From Gemmataceae bacterium (GTDB taxonomy: Bacteria > Planctomycetota > Planctomycetia > Gemmatales > Gemmataceae), in NCBI GenBank assembly GCA_901538445.1, contig LR594584.1, forward strand, positions 1,530,885 to 1,594,884: DNA of 64,000 nucleotides, given 5' to 3'. Under the pieces are notes generated by a model. It was not told the DNA's origin. It did no database searches and worked only from the letters and a program-made list of their open reading frames with translations. Position numbers and translations under genes: made by a program. Positions 15,123 to 24,165 of the stretch are shown piece by piece; the first letter of the stretch is position 1, and the number at the start of each line of letters is the position of its first letter.

Positions 15123-15977
15123 GTGCCCTCGCCGGACCGGATCCTGACACTCGTTCAGCAGGCGACCGCTCTGACCCGGGCCACCCCGGGCCGGGTCGGC
15201 CACGTCCTGCACCCGGACGCCCGCGACTGCACCGAGGCGCTCGTGGTCGGCGACCTGCACGGCCGCGTGGCCCACTTCCAGGTGGTCATCAAGACCGCCG
15301 ACCTCGCCGCGAACCCGACCCGGCACGTCGTGTTCCAGGAGGTGATCCACGGCAAGTTCCGGTACCCCAAGGGCGGCGACAAGTCGCACCAGGTCGTGGA
15401 CCTGTTCTCGGCGCTGAAGTGCCAGTTCCCCAGGCAGGTCCACTACATCCCCGGCAACCACGAACTGGCCCAGTGGACCGACCGGCCGGTGCTGAAGGGG
15501 AACGAGAACGTGAACGCCATCTTCGAGGAGGGCGTGACCGAGGCCTACGGCCCCGAGTGGGGTCCGAAGATCTACGCCGCGTACCTGGAGCTGTTCCGGG
15601 CGCTGCCGGCGATCATCCGGTTCCCGAACCGCGTGGTGGTGTCGCACACGCTCCCGAGCCTCAAGGCGCTCCCGGCGTTCGACCTCGCCCGGCTCGAAGC
15701 GGACCGGTACGAGCCCGAGGACGTGCTGCCCGGCGGCGCACTGCACAGCCTCCTGTGGGGCCGCGACACGGCCCGCGAGACCGTGAAGGCGTTCCTGGAG
15801 CGGCTCGACGGCGACCTGCTCGTGAGCGGCCACATCGCCTGCGAGCAGGGGTACAAGACCCCACACGACTGCCAGCTGATCCTCGACTGCGCCGAGAACC
15901 CCGGCGGGTTCGTGCTGTTCCCGACCCGCCGCCGCATGACCATCCCCGACATGCTCCAGTGCGTGCGGATCATTTGA
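15123..15977 (+). CDS. Metallophosphoesterase, calcineurin-like
   Basis: This 284-residue protein has the metal-ligand motifs GDLHGR (residues 43-48), GNHE (111-114), SHTLP and a late SGHI. The second motif of the family (GDxxDRG) is replaced by FQEVIHG, so the metal site is not standard. It may be a serine/threonine protein phosphatase-like or nucleotide phosphatase enzyme. I chose the GTG at 15123 because AGGAGGAG (15107-15114) lies at proper distance; the in-frame GTG at 15114 sits inside that ribosome-binding site. The stop is followed after three bases by heptad palindrome 'b'. Confidence 0.82.
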   Translation: MPSPDRILTLVQQATALTRATPGRVGHVLHPDARDCTEALVVGDLHGRVAHFQVVIKTADLAANPTRHVVFQEVIHGKFRYPKGGDKSHQVVDLFSALKCQFPRQVHYIPGNHELAQWTDRPVLKGNENVNAIFEEGVTEAYGPEWGPKIYAAYLELFRALPAIIRFPNRVVVSHTLPSLKALPAFDLARLEADRYEPEDVLPGGALHSLLWGRDTARETVKAFLERLDGDLLVSGHIACEQGYKTPHDCQLILDCAENPGGFVLFPTRRRMTIPDMLQCVRII

Positions 15978-15980
15978 GGG

Positions 15981-16066
15981 AATGTAAAAGGTAAAAAGTA
16001 AAGAATAATGACCGATCGATTGTCATCGTGCTTCTGATTTGCATTTTACTTTTTACCTTTTACATT
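15981..16066. repeat. Heptad palindrome 'b' (AAGGTAA/AAAGTAA words)
   Basis: The left arm 15981-16008 consists of four AT-rich 7-mers including AATGTAA and AAGGTAA. The right arm 16038-16065 consists of TTTGCAT, TTTACTT, then two more. Twenty-two bases (15981-16002) are perfectly complementary to 16045-16066. It lies three bases after the phosphoesterase stop and 12 bases before the methyltransferase start, and is strikingly AT-rich in a high-GC genome. The words recur at 27564-27637. Confidence 0.85.
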
Positions 16067-16078
16067 ACTCGGCCCGCG

Positions 16079-16774
16079 ATGCCCCCCCGCTACCACGCCA
16101 CGCCGCCGGAAGCCGTCGCCGAGACCGTCCGCGAGACGGTGTTCATCGACGACCGCACGTTCTTCATCGAGCGGCCCACCGACCCGGACCGGCTGTTCGA
16201 CCACCCGTTCGTGCGGTCGGCGTACATAGCAGACGAGTACACGCCGTACTGGCCGACGCTGTGGCCCAGCGCCCGGATGCTGGCGAAGGTCGCGGTGCGC
16301 GAGCCGTGGGAGGCGTACCCGCAGCCGGTCCGCGTGCTCGAAGTGGGGTGCGGACTCGGGCTGGCCGGCGTGGCGTGCCTGGCCCGCGGGCTCGACGTGA
16401 CGTTCTCGGACGTGGACCGCACCGCCCTCGCGTTCGCCGCCCGCAACGCGAAGCACAACGGCTTCTCGGAGAAGTTCCGCACGATCCCGCTCGACTTCCG
16501 GTGCCCGCCGGACGACGTGAAGTACCCGGTGGTGATCGGCTCCGACCTGATGTACGAGGAGCGGCTCGTGGACCCGCTCGTCGGGCTGCTCGCGGCAGTG
16601 CTGGCCCCGGGCGGCGTGTGCCTCGTGACCGACCCGGACCGCCCGTCGGCCCGGTACTTCCGGTGGAAGCTCGAAGAAGCCGGCTACTCGGTGAAGCCGG
16701 AGTTCATCCGCGCCGGCGAACCCGGCGGCGAGCGCACCAAGGGCACCCTCTACCGAATCCGCGGTAGCGAGTGA
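16079..16774 (+). CDS. SAM-dependent methyltransferase, METTL/Methyltransf_16-like
   Basis: This 231-residue class I methyltransferase has motif I VLEVGCGLGLAGVA (GxGxG at 90-94), an acidic strand end (VTFSDVDRTAL), and VVIGSDLMYEE, the motif IV that resembles the DxxY of the METTL21/FAM86 lysine methyltransferases. It lacks a signal peptide from the chosen ATG at 16079; an earlier in-frame ATG at 16028 would be translated through heptad palindrome 'b' and is unlikely. The substrate is unknown, perhaps a protein. Confidence 0.82.
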   Translation: MPPRYHATPPEAVAETVRETVFIDDRTFFIERPTDPDRLFDHPFVRSAYIADEYTPYWPTLWPSARMLAKVAVREPWEAYPQPVRVLEVGCGLGLAGVACLARGLDVTFSDVDRTALAFAARNAKHNGFSEKFRTIPLDFRCPPDDVKYPVVIGSDLMYEERLVDPLVGLLAAVLAPGGVCLVTDPDRPSARYFRWKLEEAGYSVKPEFIRAGEPGGERTKGTLYRIRGSE

Positions 16775-16864
16775 AATCGGCAGGCGGCCCCGGCGTCGTC
16801 TCGAGGGGCACGCACTATCACGTCACCGCGTGCCCGTTCGACTCCCGTCGCTCGGAGGCCGCCG

Positions 16865-17941
16865 ATGCTCGTCGCCACGCTCGTCCTGTCCGGAATCCTG
16901 TTGATCGCCACGCTCCTCGCCGCCCGGTACGCCAAGCACCCCGCGGGTGCGGCGCTCGGCTGGGCCGCGGCCGTCACGGTGCTGCCCGCGTTGATCCTGG
17001 CCGCCGTCTTCCACGTGGTCTGGATTCAGGCGGGAGCGCTCGTCGTCGGTGTCGCCGTCTGCTCGGCGACCGGTGCCCGGCCCCGGTGGATCGCGGCGGT
17101 GTCCGTCGCGTCGGTGCTATTGGCGTACGGCACGGAGTGGCGGTCCGTGCGGGCCGAGGAGCGCCGGCTCGAAGCGCTCCGCACACAGTACCCGTTCGAG
17201 TCGCTGGAGGAGCGGCTCCCGCGACCCGTTCCGCCGTCGGCCGCCGGTGCCCCGGGGCAATTGGCGGAGATCGAGCAGAGCCTGTCTGAGTGGCGCAACA
17301 AGGCCCGAGCACTGGCGCTGGAGCGGCTGCACAGCGACTCGGTTAACCGATTCGCCCAGACGCCCGGCCTCGGGGTGGGTCGCATGGGGAACCTGAGCCG
17401 CCCGACGGTGGGGAACCTGCGGCCGCGGGACGAGGACGACGCGCCGCCGCAACAGGACTACTTCCGCCCGAAGGCTTCCACCAGTGAGCCGCCGCCGAAG
17501 CCGACCGAGGCCGCGCTCAACACCATCCACGTTCACGGGGTGGTGGACTTCGCGAACCCGCAGGGGTTCGGGTACGTCAAGGACCGCCGGCACGTCGCCG
17601 GGTTCCAGTCGCACGGGTTCTCGCGGGTGCCGGTGGCCGCGGACGAGTGGACGGTCGCCACCGTCGACCTCGTCGGGCTGCTGCTGCACGACAAGCCGGT
17701 GGTGTACGTGTCGGAGAAGTTGCCGCGGATGGAAGACCTCCGCAGCGCGCCGACGCGGCCGCTCGACCCGTTCGAGGCGACCGGCCTCGTGGCGCTGCAG
17801 AAGGGGGCGGACCTGCACACGGCCGACGGGCTGCGGGTGCTGGGGGCGCTGCGGAACGCCCAGCAGTGTGCGGCGTGCCACGAGGGGGACCGCGGGGCGC
17901 TGCTCGGGGCGTTCAGCTACCGCCTCCGGCCGGCCCGGTGA
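16865..17941 (+). CDS. Membrane protein with C-terminal CxxCH haem motif
   Basis: This 358-residue protein has three predicted transmembrane helices in its first ~95 residues (VATLVLSGILLIATLLAARY, AAAVTVLPALILAAVFHVVW, WIAAVSVASVLLAYG). A helical and proline-rich linker follows, then a soluble domain of about 170 residues. Close to the C-terminus is a single c-type haem motif CAACH (Cys335, Cys338, His339). The LQKGADLHTADGLRVLGALRNAQQC context is typical of planctomycete cytochrome modules. The soluble part should be periplasmic. I do not recognise the soluble domain. It converges with the LRR gene 19 bases away. Confidence 0.75.
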   Translation: MLVATLVLSGILLIATLLAARYAKHPAGAALGWAAAVTVLPALILAAVFHVVWIQAGALVVGVAVCSATGARPRWIAAVSVASVLLAYGTEWRSVRAEERRLEALRTQYPFESLEERLPRPVPPSAAGAPGQLAEIEQSLSEWRNKARALALERLHSDSVNRFAQTPGLGVGRMGNLSRPTVGNLRPRDEDDAPPQQDYFRPKASTSEPPPKPTEAALNTIHVHGVVDFANPQGFGYVKDRRHVAGFQSHGFSRVPVAADEWTVATVDLVGLLLHDKPVVYVSEKLPRMEDLRSAPTRPLDPFEATGLVALQKGADLHTADGLRVLGALRNAQQCAACHEGDRGALLGAFSYRLRPAR

Positions 17942-17959
17942 GACTTCCGGGACAAGGCG

Positions 17960-18871
17960 TCACGGCATCACGTTGACGTCGCAGTTCGGGAGCGCTTTCT
18001 TGAGCGCGTCGCCGCCGGCCTTGCCGATCTGCTTCTCGCTGACGGTGAGTGCGGTCAGCTTCTTCATCGCCGAGAGAGTGGGCACCGCGTTCTCGGTGAT
18101 CTTCGTGCCGGCCACGTTCAGCCGGTCGAGCGACTTGAGGGTCTTGAGGTCGGCCAGCCCCGCGTCGGTGACCGGGCACCCCTCCAGGCTCAGCGAGGTG
18201 AGCTGCGTGAGCTTCGCCAGCTCCTTCAGCCCCGCGTCGGTGACGCCCCCTTGCGGCAGCGCGAGCGCCGTCAACTTGGGCGCCTTCGCGAGCGCCGCCC
18301 AGCCCGCGAGGTCGCCCAACTCGCACCCGCCGACGGTCAGGTACGACAGCGTCTTGATCGCCCCGAGCTTCGGCACCGTCTCGCCCTTGAGTTTCTTGTT
18401 CCCGGTGAGTGCCAGCGCTTCGAGCTTCGACAGCGCCGCGAGTTCCTTCACGCCGTCGTCGGTCAGCGCGCCGCCGCTCAGTGTCAGCTCGGTGAGTGTG
18501 CCGACGCCCGCGAGCGCCTTGGCGGTCGCGTCCGACACGAACGGCCCGGACAGGTCCGCAGCCTGGAGCTTCTTCACCTTGCCGAGTTCGGCGGACCCGT
18601 CGGGCGTCACCTTGGTCGCGTTCTTGATCTCCACGCGGGTCAGGGCGGGGAACTCCAGCAGGCTCTTGAGGGCCGCGTCGCTGACCTTCGCACCGCTCAT
18701 GGTCACCCCGCTGACGACCTTGGTCTTCGACTTCGGAACCCGCTCCAGAACGACCTTCCCGCCCGCCGCGGTGATGACCTTGATGGCGTCCTCCTCCGCC
18801 GCGACGACCAGACCGGCCGCGGCGGCGAAGATCAGAGCGGCAGCGAACCAACGCGAGGGAGAGCGGCGCAT
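17960..18871 (-). CDS. Exported leucine-rich-repeat protein
   Basis: This 303-residue protein has a signal peptide (SRWFAAALIFAAAAGLVVAA, about residues 7-26) and then around ten ~24-residue leucine-rich repeats such as LTRVEIKNATKVTPDGSAEL and LTSLSLEGCPVTDAGLADL. The repeats resemble the cysteine-free LRR type common in planctomycetes (F-box LRR-like, with 'TDxGLxxL' units). It is probably periplasmic and protein-binding. The ATG at 18871 (MRRSPSRW) is chosen because the signal peptide begins there. Confidence 0.85.
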   Translation of the reverse strand: MRRSPSRWFAAALIFAAAAGLVVAAEEDAIKVITAAGGKVVLERVPKSKTKVVSGVTMSGAKVSDAALKSLLEFPALTRVEIKNATKVTPDGSAELGKVKKLQAADLSGPFVSDATAKALAGVGTLTELTLSGGALTDDGVKELAALSKLEALALTGNKKLKGETVPKLGAIKTLSYLTVGGCELGDLAGWAALAKAPKLTALALPQGGVTDAGLKELAKLTQLTSLSLEGCPVTDAGLADLKTLKSLDRLNVAGTKITENAVPTLSAMKKLTALTVSEKQIGKAGGDALKKALPNCDVNVMP

Positions 18872-19192
18872 GAGAATGTCCCGAGGGTGAGGGGAGCGGA
18901 ACGGGAACCGGCAGCGGACGGGTGCCGGGGCGGGCCAGAGCGGCCGCCCCGCCAGATTGAACACCTACCGGGAAGTGAAGGACGCACCGAGCTGTTCGGC
19001 AAGGGACGTTTCGCGGGAGGTCGCCCCCGGTCAGGCGATCCATGGTAGGCGACTCGCTCCGCGAGTCGCACCCCGGCACTCTCGACGCGACCGGTGTGAG
19101 GGCGACACGCGGTCGGTGTTCCTCGCGGAGCGAGTGACCTACTTTCCTCCGGTCGGCCCGAGCGTCGGCAGGCTCGCGGCCCCACGCCCGTG
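18872..19192. repeat. Intergenic hairpin of the CTCGCTCCGCGAG family
   Basis: This 321-base gap has no gene. Its main structure is an inverted repeat of 21 bases, GTAGGCGACTCGCTCCGCGA at 19045 and its complement ending at 19142, with two mismatches and a 56-base loop. It could include the promoter of the LRR gene near 18900-18960, but no clear boxes are seen. Confidence 0.65.
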
Positions 19193-22018
19193 TCACTCCA
19201 CGAAGATGAACTCCTTCGCGTTCACGAGGACGTGCGCGAGGTCGGCCCACGCCTTCGGCGCGTCGGGCTTGCCGTACTCCTTGTCCTGCTCGGCGAGGAA
19301 GGCGGCCGCGGCGGCGAGTTCGGCGGCGGTCGGCGGCCGGCCGAACGCGGCCGCGTACATCGCCCCCACCCGCTGCTCGCGCGTGCGGTCGGGGCTCGCG
19401 AGGACGCGCTTCGCCCACAACTCGGCCTGCTGCACGACGAACGGGTTGTTCATCATCACCAGCGCCTGCGCCGGCACGTTCGATACGGTGCGGCGGCCGA
19501 TGGCGGTGAACGGCGTCGGGTAGTCGAACGCCTGGAACATCGGGTTCAGGAAGTTCCGCCGCACCGCGAGGTAGACGCTCCGCCGCCCGTTGCCGTCGAG
19601 CGGCCCCGACGCGGGCCGGCCGCGGCCGACCTGGTGCTCGGTGAGGTGCGGGAGCACACCCGGGCCGCCCACGGCCGGGTCGAGCCGGCCCGACACACTC
19701 AGCAGCGTGTCGCGGATCGCCTCGGCCTCCAGCCGCCGCACGTTCTGGTGGTGCAGCAGCTTGTTCTGCGGGTCAGCGGTCACGGCCTTCGCGGCCTGTT
19801 CCGGGGTCGCGCGGCTGGATTGGCGGTACGCGGTCGAGAGCACCATGAGGCGGTGCATGCGCTTGAGGCTCCACGGCGCGCCCGGAGTGGCGGTCGGCTT
19901 CACGAGTTCGCTTGCGAGCCAGTCGAGGAGTTCCGGGTGCGTGGGCGGCTGCCCCTGCTTGCCGAAGTCGTCGGGCGACCGCACGATCCCCTCGCCGAAG
20001 TGGTGCTTCCACAGGCGGTTCACGATGACGCGAGCGACGAGCGGGTTGGTCGGGTCGGTGACGGCCCTCGCGAGTTCGAGTCGGCCGCTGCCGGGGCCGG
20101 CGAACGGCGGCTTCGCGAACGCTTCGAGGAAGCCCCGCGGGGCCGGGACGCCGGGCGTCTTGTGGCTCCCGCGGATGAACACCCGCTCGTCGATGCCGGT
20201 GCCGTCGCGAATCGTCAGCGCCCGCTGCGCGCCGGGCACCGCGGCCTCCAGCGCCCGGATCTTCTCGACCAGCGGCTTCGCTTCGGGCCCGGGTGCGGCG
20301 GGCAACTCGGGGAGCGGCACCCGCGCGCCGAGTTCGCCGTGCGGGGGGGTGTCGCTGAACCACGCTTCCGAGATCGCGACGTAGCCGGGGCCGTCGTCGA
20401 GGAGTTCGAGGTACGCCGTCTGCCCCTTCCACATCTTCAGGTCGATGACGTGCCAGCGCAGCTCGTCGCCGTGGTTCACCGGCTGCGCGAGGCCGCCGTA
20501 GATCGGGGCCTGGATCAGTTGCAGCCCGTTGAGTACGAGCCGGACCTTCCCGTCCTTCCCGGCGATGCGAACAGCCAGGAAGGGCTTGTCGATCGTGAAC
20601 GTCGGCGACCGCACCGCACCGGCGAGCTTCCGCACCTCCTGCCCGCTGTGCGGGTACGGCACAAGCTCCGCGGCCCCCGAGCGGAACGCGAGCCCGGAGG
20701 CGTCCCACCGCGACCGCCACCCGTCGCCGAACGTCTCGAACGGCACCGCCTTCGTGCGCCAGCCGTCGGCCGGCACCTGCGGGGGCTTGCGGGCCCCGGT
20801 CGCGAGGAGCGCGTCGAGTTCGGCGCGCGCGGCCCTCAGCTCGTCGAGCGCCTTGACCGCCGCGGCCGGGTCCGCCACGTCGCCGCGGTCCATGCGGGAA
20901 CTCGCGAGCACGCTGAACAGCGAGTAGTAGTCGCGGGTCGCGATCGGGTCGAACTTGTGGTCGTGGCACCGGGCGCACGAGATCGTCAGGCCGAGCACGG
21001 TCTTGCCGAACACGTCGATCTGGTTGTCGATCCGGTCGGCGTGCTCGGCCCGCGAATCGACCGGCGAGTGCTTCGCCTCGCCGAGCCACCAGAACCCGGT
21101 GGCGAGCAGCGCCTCGTTCGCACCGTCCCTGCCCCGTCGCGGCTGCGGGAGCAGGTCGCCGGCGATGTGCTCGGTGAGGAACTGGTCGTACGGCAGGTCG
21201 GCGTTGAGCGCCCGCACCACGTAGTCGCGGTACCGCCACGCCTCGGGGATCTCGAAGTCGAACTCGTGGCCGCTCGTCTCGGCGTACCGCACCAGGTCGA
21301 GCCAGTGCCGCCCCCACCGCTCGCCGTAGTGGGGCGAGGCGAGGAGCTTCTCGACCACCTTCTCGAACGCATCGGGCGAGGCGTCGGCGACGAACGCCTC
21401 GACCTCCGCGGGCGTCGGCGGCAGGCCGATCAGGTCGAAGTGGACGCGGCGGAGGAGCGTGCGCTTCTCCGCCGGCGGCGCGAACGACAGCCCGGCCGCG
21501 TCGAGCTTCGCGAGCAGGAACCGGTCGATGTCGCCACGGGCCGCCGGCTTGTCGCGGACGTCGGGCGCGGCGGGCCGCGTGATCGGGCGGAACGACCAGT
21601 GTGCCTTCGCGCGGGCCTGGACGTCGAACGCCTCGACCTTCGCCCCGGCCCCGCCGTCGTCGGGCCACGGCGCGCCGCCCTTGACCCAGGCGGTGAGCGT
21701 GGCGATGTCGGCGTCGTCGAGCTTCCGCTTGGGCGGCATCTTGATGTCGTCGGTGTACCGCACGACCCGCACGAGCAGGCTCTTGTCCGGGTCCCCGGCG
21801 ACGACGGCGGGGCCGGTGTCGCCGCCCTTGGCGAAGTTCGCCCTCGTGTCGAGCCGCAACCCGCCCTTGTCCTTCTTCGGGCCGTGGCAGTCGACGCAGT
21901 GCGCCGCCAGGACCGGCCGCACCTTCTTCTCGAAGAACTCGTTGTTCACGGGCTCGTCGGCGGTTGCGGGGGCGGCGAACGCGGCAAGAGCGAGGAGCGG
22001 GAACGCAACGTCGCGCAT
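19193..22018 (-). CDS. PSCyt1-DUF1549-DUF1553 (PSD1) cytochrome protein
   Basis: This 941-residue protein is a classic planctomycete surface/periplasmic cytochrome. A signal peptide (residues 1-20) is followed by a PSCyt1 domain with a single haem site CVDCH (Cys41, Cys44, His45). Next come the PSCyt2/DUF1549 domain (about 150-370, containing FDLIGLPPTPAEVEAF and ERWGRHWLDLVRYAET), a concanavalin-like insert (about 430-600), and the C-terminal PSD1/DUF1553 domain ending with LVNAKEFIFVE. In the genome group these proteins are usually paired with a DUF1501 protein, which is absent here. The start is set at 22018 (MRDVAFPLLALAAFA). Confidence 0.93.
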   Translation of the reverse strand: MRDVAFPLLALAAFAAPATADEPVNNEFFEKKVRPVLAAHCVDCHGPKKDKGGLRLDTRANFAKGGDTGPAVVAGDPDKSLLVRVVRYTDDIKMPPKRKLDDADIATLTAWVKGGAPWPDDGGAGAKVEAFDVQARAKAHWSFRPITRPAAPDVRDKPAARGDIDRFLLAKLDAAGLSFAPPAEKRTLLRRVHFDLIGLPPTPAEVEAFVADASPDAFEKVVEKLLASPHYGERWGRHWLDLVRYAETSGHEFDFEIPEAWRYRDYVVRALNADLPYDQFLTEHIAGDLLPQPRRGRDGANEALLATGFWWLGEAKHSPVDSRAEHADRIDNQIDVFGKTVLGLTISCARCHDHKFDPIATRDYYSLFSVLASSRMDRGDVADPAAAVKALDELRAARAELDALLATGARKPPQVPADGWRTKAVPFETFGDGWRSRWDASGLAFRSGAAELVPYPHSGQEVRKLAGAVRSPTFTIDKPFLAVRIAGKDGKVRLVLNGLQLIQAPIYGGLAQPVNHGDELRWHVIDLKMWKGQTAYLELLDDGPGYVAISEAWFSDTPPHGELGARVPLPELPAAPGPEAKPLVEKIRALEAAVPGAQRALTIRDGTGIDERVFIRGSHKTPGVPAPRGFLEAFAKPPFAGPGSGRLELARAVTDPTNPLVARVIVNRLWKHHFGEGIVRSPDDFGKQGQPPTHPELLDWLASELVKPTATPGAPWSLKRMHRLMVLSTAYRQSSRATPEQAAKAVTADPQNKLLHHQNVRRLEAEAIRDTLLSVSGRLDPAVGGPGVLPHLTEHQVGRGRPASGPLDGNGRRSVYLAVRRNFLNPMFQAFDYPTPFTAIGRRTVSNVPAQALVMMNNPFVVQQAELWAKRVLASPDRTREQRVGAMYAAAFGRPPTAAELAAAAAFLAEQDKEYGKPDAPKAWADLAHVLVNAKEFIFVE

Positions 22019-22177
22019 GGTGGAGGGCTCGCGGTGGCGTGCGGCGAACAGGCGGGTGAAACTATCATGTTCCGGGGGGCCGCCCGCTTCAAGGTGCAAC
22101 CCGGCCCGCCGCGAAGAAACCGCGCCGCCCGGCGGGCGTCTACTCCCCGACCGCCCCGTACCACACAACGGTCTCGA

Positions 22178-24031
22178 ATGGCCACCGACCGCGACCCGCC
22201 GACCGCCACCGACTACGTCGTGACCGCACTGAGCCCGGTGCTGGTCATGCTGATGGTCGGGAGCATCGTGTTCTTCCTCGTCGAGGTGCTCTACGAGGGC
22301 CGGTACTCCGGACGGCTCCTGTACACCCTGTTCTTCTTCGTGGTCGGGGCGGTCCTCGTCGCCCGCATCAGCATCGAGTCGGACGCGGGCCGCGCGTCGG
22401 TGTACGGCCTGGCGCTCGGCGGGGCGGTGTACGTGGCGCTGCTCACCTACGTCGAGTACCCGAGCGGGTGGCTCCGGTCCTACGGCTGGCTCGTCAACCT
22501 CGGCCTCATGCTCTTGACGTGGTGGAGCGCCCACAAGCTGACGTGGGACTGCACGCACATCGACGAGAAGCAGAAGGGGGCGGGCCGCGGGTTGCTCTCG
22601 GCCGCGGGGCTGGAGGGCGCGTCCGAGACGAGCCCCGGGCGTGAGCCCGGGGAGGTTTCCGCAACAACCGAGAAGACCAGAAAGAAAAAGAAGCGCTCGC
22701 CGCCCGACTCGCGGGTGTGGGACTGGATCGCGCGGTACCAGAAGCACCGCGAGGCGCAGCGGGCCGCGCCGCACACGCCGGGCGTGTGGGTGGTGTACTT
22801 CGCGCTGGCGGCGCTGCCGCTGTTCGCGCTGGGCCAGTCGCTCGTCGCGCCCGACGACGCGGCCCGCCGCCGCGCCACGTTCCTCCAGATGGTGGTGTAC
22901 GTCGGCAGCGCGCTCGGCCTGCTCGTCACCACTAGCCTGCTCGGCTTGCGGCGCTACCTGCGGCAGCGGAGGGCGAAGATCCCGATGGCGCTTTCGGGCG
23001 GGTGGCTCGCGCTCGGCGGGGTCCTCATCGCCGCGTTCCTGACGGCCGGCGCGTTCCTCCCCCGGCCGCACGCCGAGGTGCCGTGGTTCGGCATCGAGCG
23101 GGCCGGGAAGTCGGAGCGCGACGCCTCGAAGTACGCCGTGCGCCGCGACGGGGCCGGAAAGGGCGACGGGGCCGACGGCCGCGAGACGAAAGCGGGCGAT
23201 GGGAAGGCGTCCGGACAGAACGGCCAGCCCGGCGGCAACACGGGCGAGTCCGGTGACGGCACGGGCGACTCGGGCAGCGGCGGCGACGGCAAGGACGGGA
23301 AGTCCGGCGGCGCGAGCGGGGGAGACAAGAAGGGCGAGGCGACCGGCGGCAAGAATGGGGAGAAGTCGAGCCCCGGGAAAAAGCCGGAGAGCGGCGACTC
23401 GCGCGACGCGAGCGACCCCCAGAAGCGCGATTCCGACGGCGACGACGCGACCGGCGGCACGCCCCCGGCCGCGACGCAACTCGCCGCGCTCCGCGAGCAA
23501 CTCGGGGAGGCGCTCAAGAAGTTCGTGTTCGTGGTCGTCGGCCTGATCGTCATCACCGCCGCGGTTCTCGGCGTGCTCCGCTACCTCGCCCCGTTCACGA
23601 ACTGGGCCGCGCGCCTGCTCGACGCGCTCCGCAACTGGTGGGCGGGGCTGTTCGGGACGCCGAAGCCGAAGCGGCGGGTGGTCGCGTCCGAGGTCGTCGC
23701 GCCCGTGCGGCCGCCGCCGTTCGCCGAGTTCGCGAACCCGTTCGCCGACGGCACCGCCCGCGGCCGCGACCCGGCCGAACTCGTCGCGTACACGTTTCTC
23801 GCCCTGGAGGCGTGGGGGTACGACCGCGACTCGGCCCGCGAACCCGGCGAGACGCCGCTCGAGTTCGTGAACCGGCTCGCGGAGGCGGTCCCCGATCTGT
23901 GGGAACTGCTCACGCCGTTCGGCGAGGTCTACGTGCGGGTGAGTTACTCGCGCGGCGGCGTTCCCCCCGAAGCGCTCGGCGTGCTGAGAACACTCTGGGA
24001 CGGACTTTCGCACGCCGCCGCGGCGGTGTGA
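22178..24031 (+). CDS. DUF4129-containing multi-pass membrane protein
   Basis: This 617-residue protein has about six transmembrane helices in its first 330 residues and a long Gly/Asp/Lys/Ser low-complexity linker (about 340-430). One more helix (KKFVFVVVGLIVITAAVLGVL) and a C-terminal DUF4129 domain (AYTFLALEAWGYDRDSAREPGETPLEFVNRLAE) follow. DUF4129 normally sits at the end of transglutaminase-like membrane proteins, but no transglutaminase triad is visible here. The segment around residues 148-160 (ETSPGREPGEVSA) is encoded by a small CCCCGGGC/GCCCGGGG palindrome (22633-22652), suggesting a repeat absorbed into the linker. The start is the ATG at 22178. Confidence 0.85.
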   Translation: MATDRDPPTATDYVVTALSPVLVMLMVGSIVFFLVEVLYEGRYSGRLLYTLFFFVVGAVLVARISIESDAGRASVYGLALGGAVYVALLTYVEYPSGWLRSYGWLVNLGLMLLTWWSAHKLTWDCTHIDEKQKGAGRGLLSAAGLEGASETSPGREPGEVSATTEKTRKKKKRSPPDSRVWDWIARYQKHREAQRAAPHTPGVWVVYFALAALPLFALGQSLVAPDDAARRRATFLQMVVYVGSALGLLVTTSLLGLRRYLRQRRAKIPMALSGGWLALGGVLIAAFLTAGAFLPRPHAEVPWFGIERAGKSERDASKYAVRRDGAGKGDGADGRETKAGDGKASGQNGQPGGNTGESGDGTGDSGSGGDGKDGKSGGASGGDKKGEATGGKNGEKSSPGKKPESGDSRDASDPQKRDSDGDDATGGTPPAATQLAALREQLGEALKKFVFVVVGLIVITAAVLGVLRYLAPFTNWAARLLDALRNWWAGLFGTPKPKRRVVASEVVAPVRPPPFAEFANPFADGTARGRDPAELVAYTFLALEAWGYDRDSAREPGETPLEFVNRLAEAVPDLWELLTPFGEVYVRVSYSRGGVPPEALGVLRTLWDGLSHAAAAV

Positions 24032-24165
24032 CAGCGAGAATCGCCCGCTTCGGCCCGGTCTTTGCTCACATCCGGCCCGCCCGGGGACGGCGTCTCTGGC
24101 GAACTGCGCCCGTTTCCGATACGTCAACACTACGTTCCCGTCGCCCCGCGGTCTCCGAGTCCCCC

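Noticed and set aside
15981-16066. CRISPR-like or phage attachment interpretation of the AT-rich repeats
   Set aside because: There are no spacers of constant length, no direct repeats of 25-40 bases and no cas genes; the structure is an inverted repeat of 7-mers.
19190-24031. A 1600-residue open frame on the + strand spanning the PSD1 gene
   Set aside because: The part over 19190-22177 is antisense to the PSD1 cytochrome gene, whose motifs (CVDCH, DUF1549, DUF1553) are unmistakable. Only the part from 22178 is a real protein. Long antisense frames are common at this GC content.
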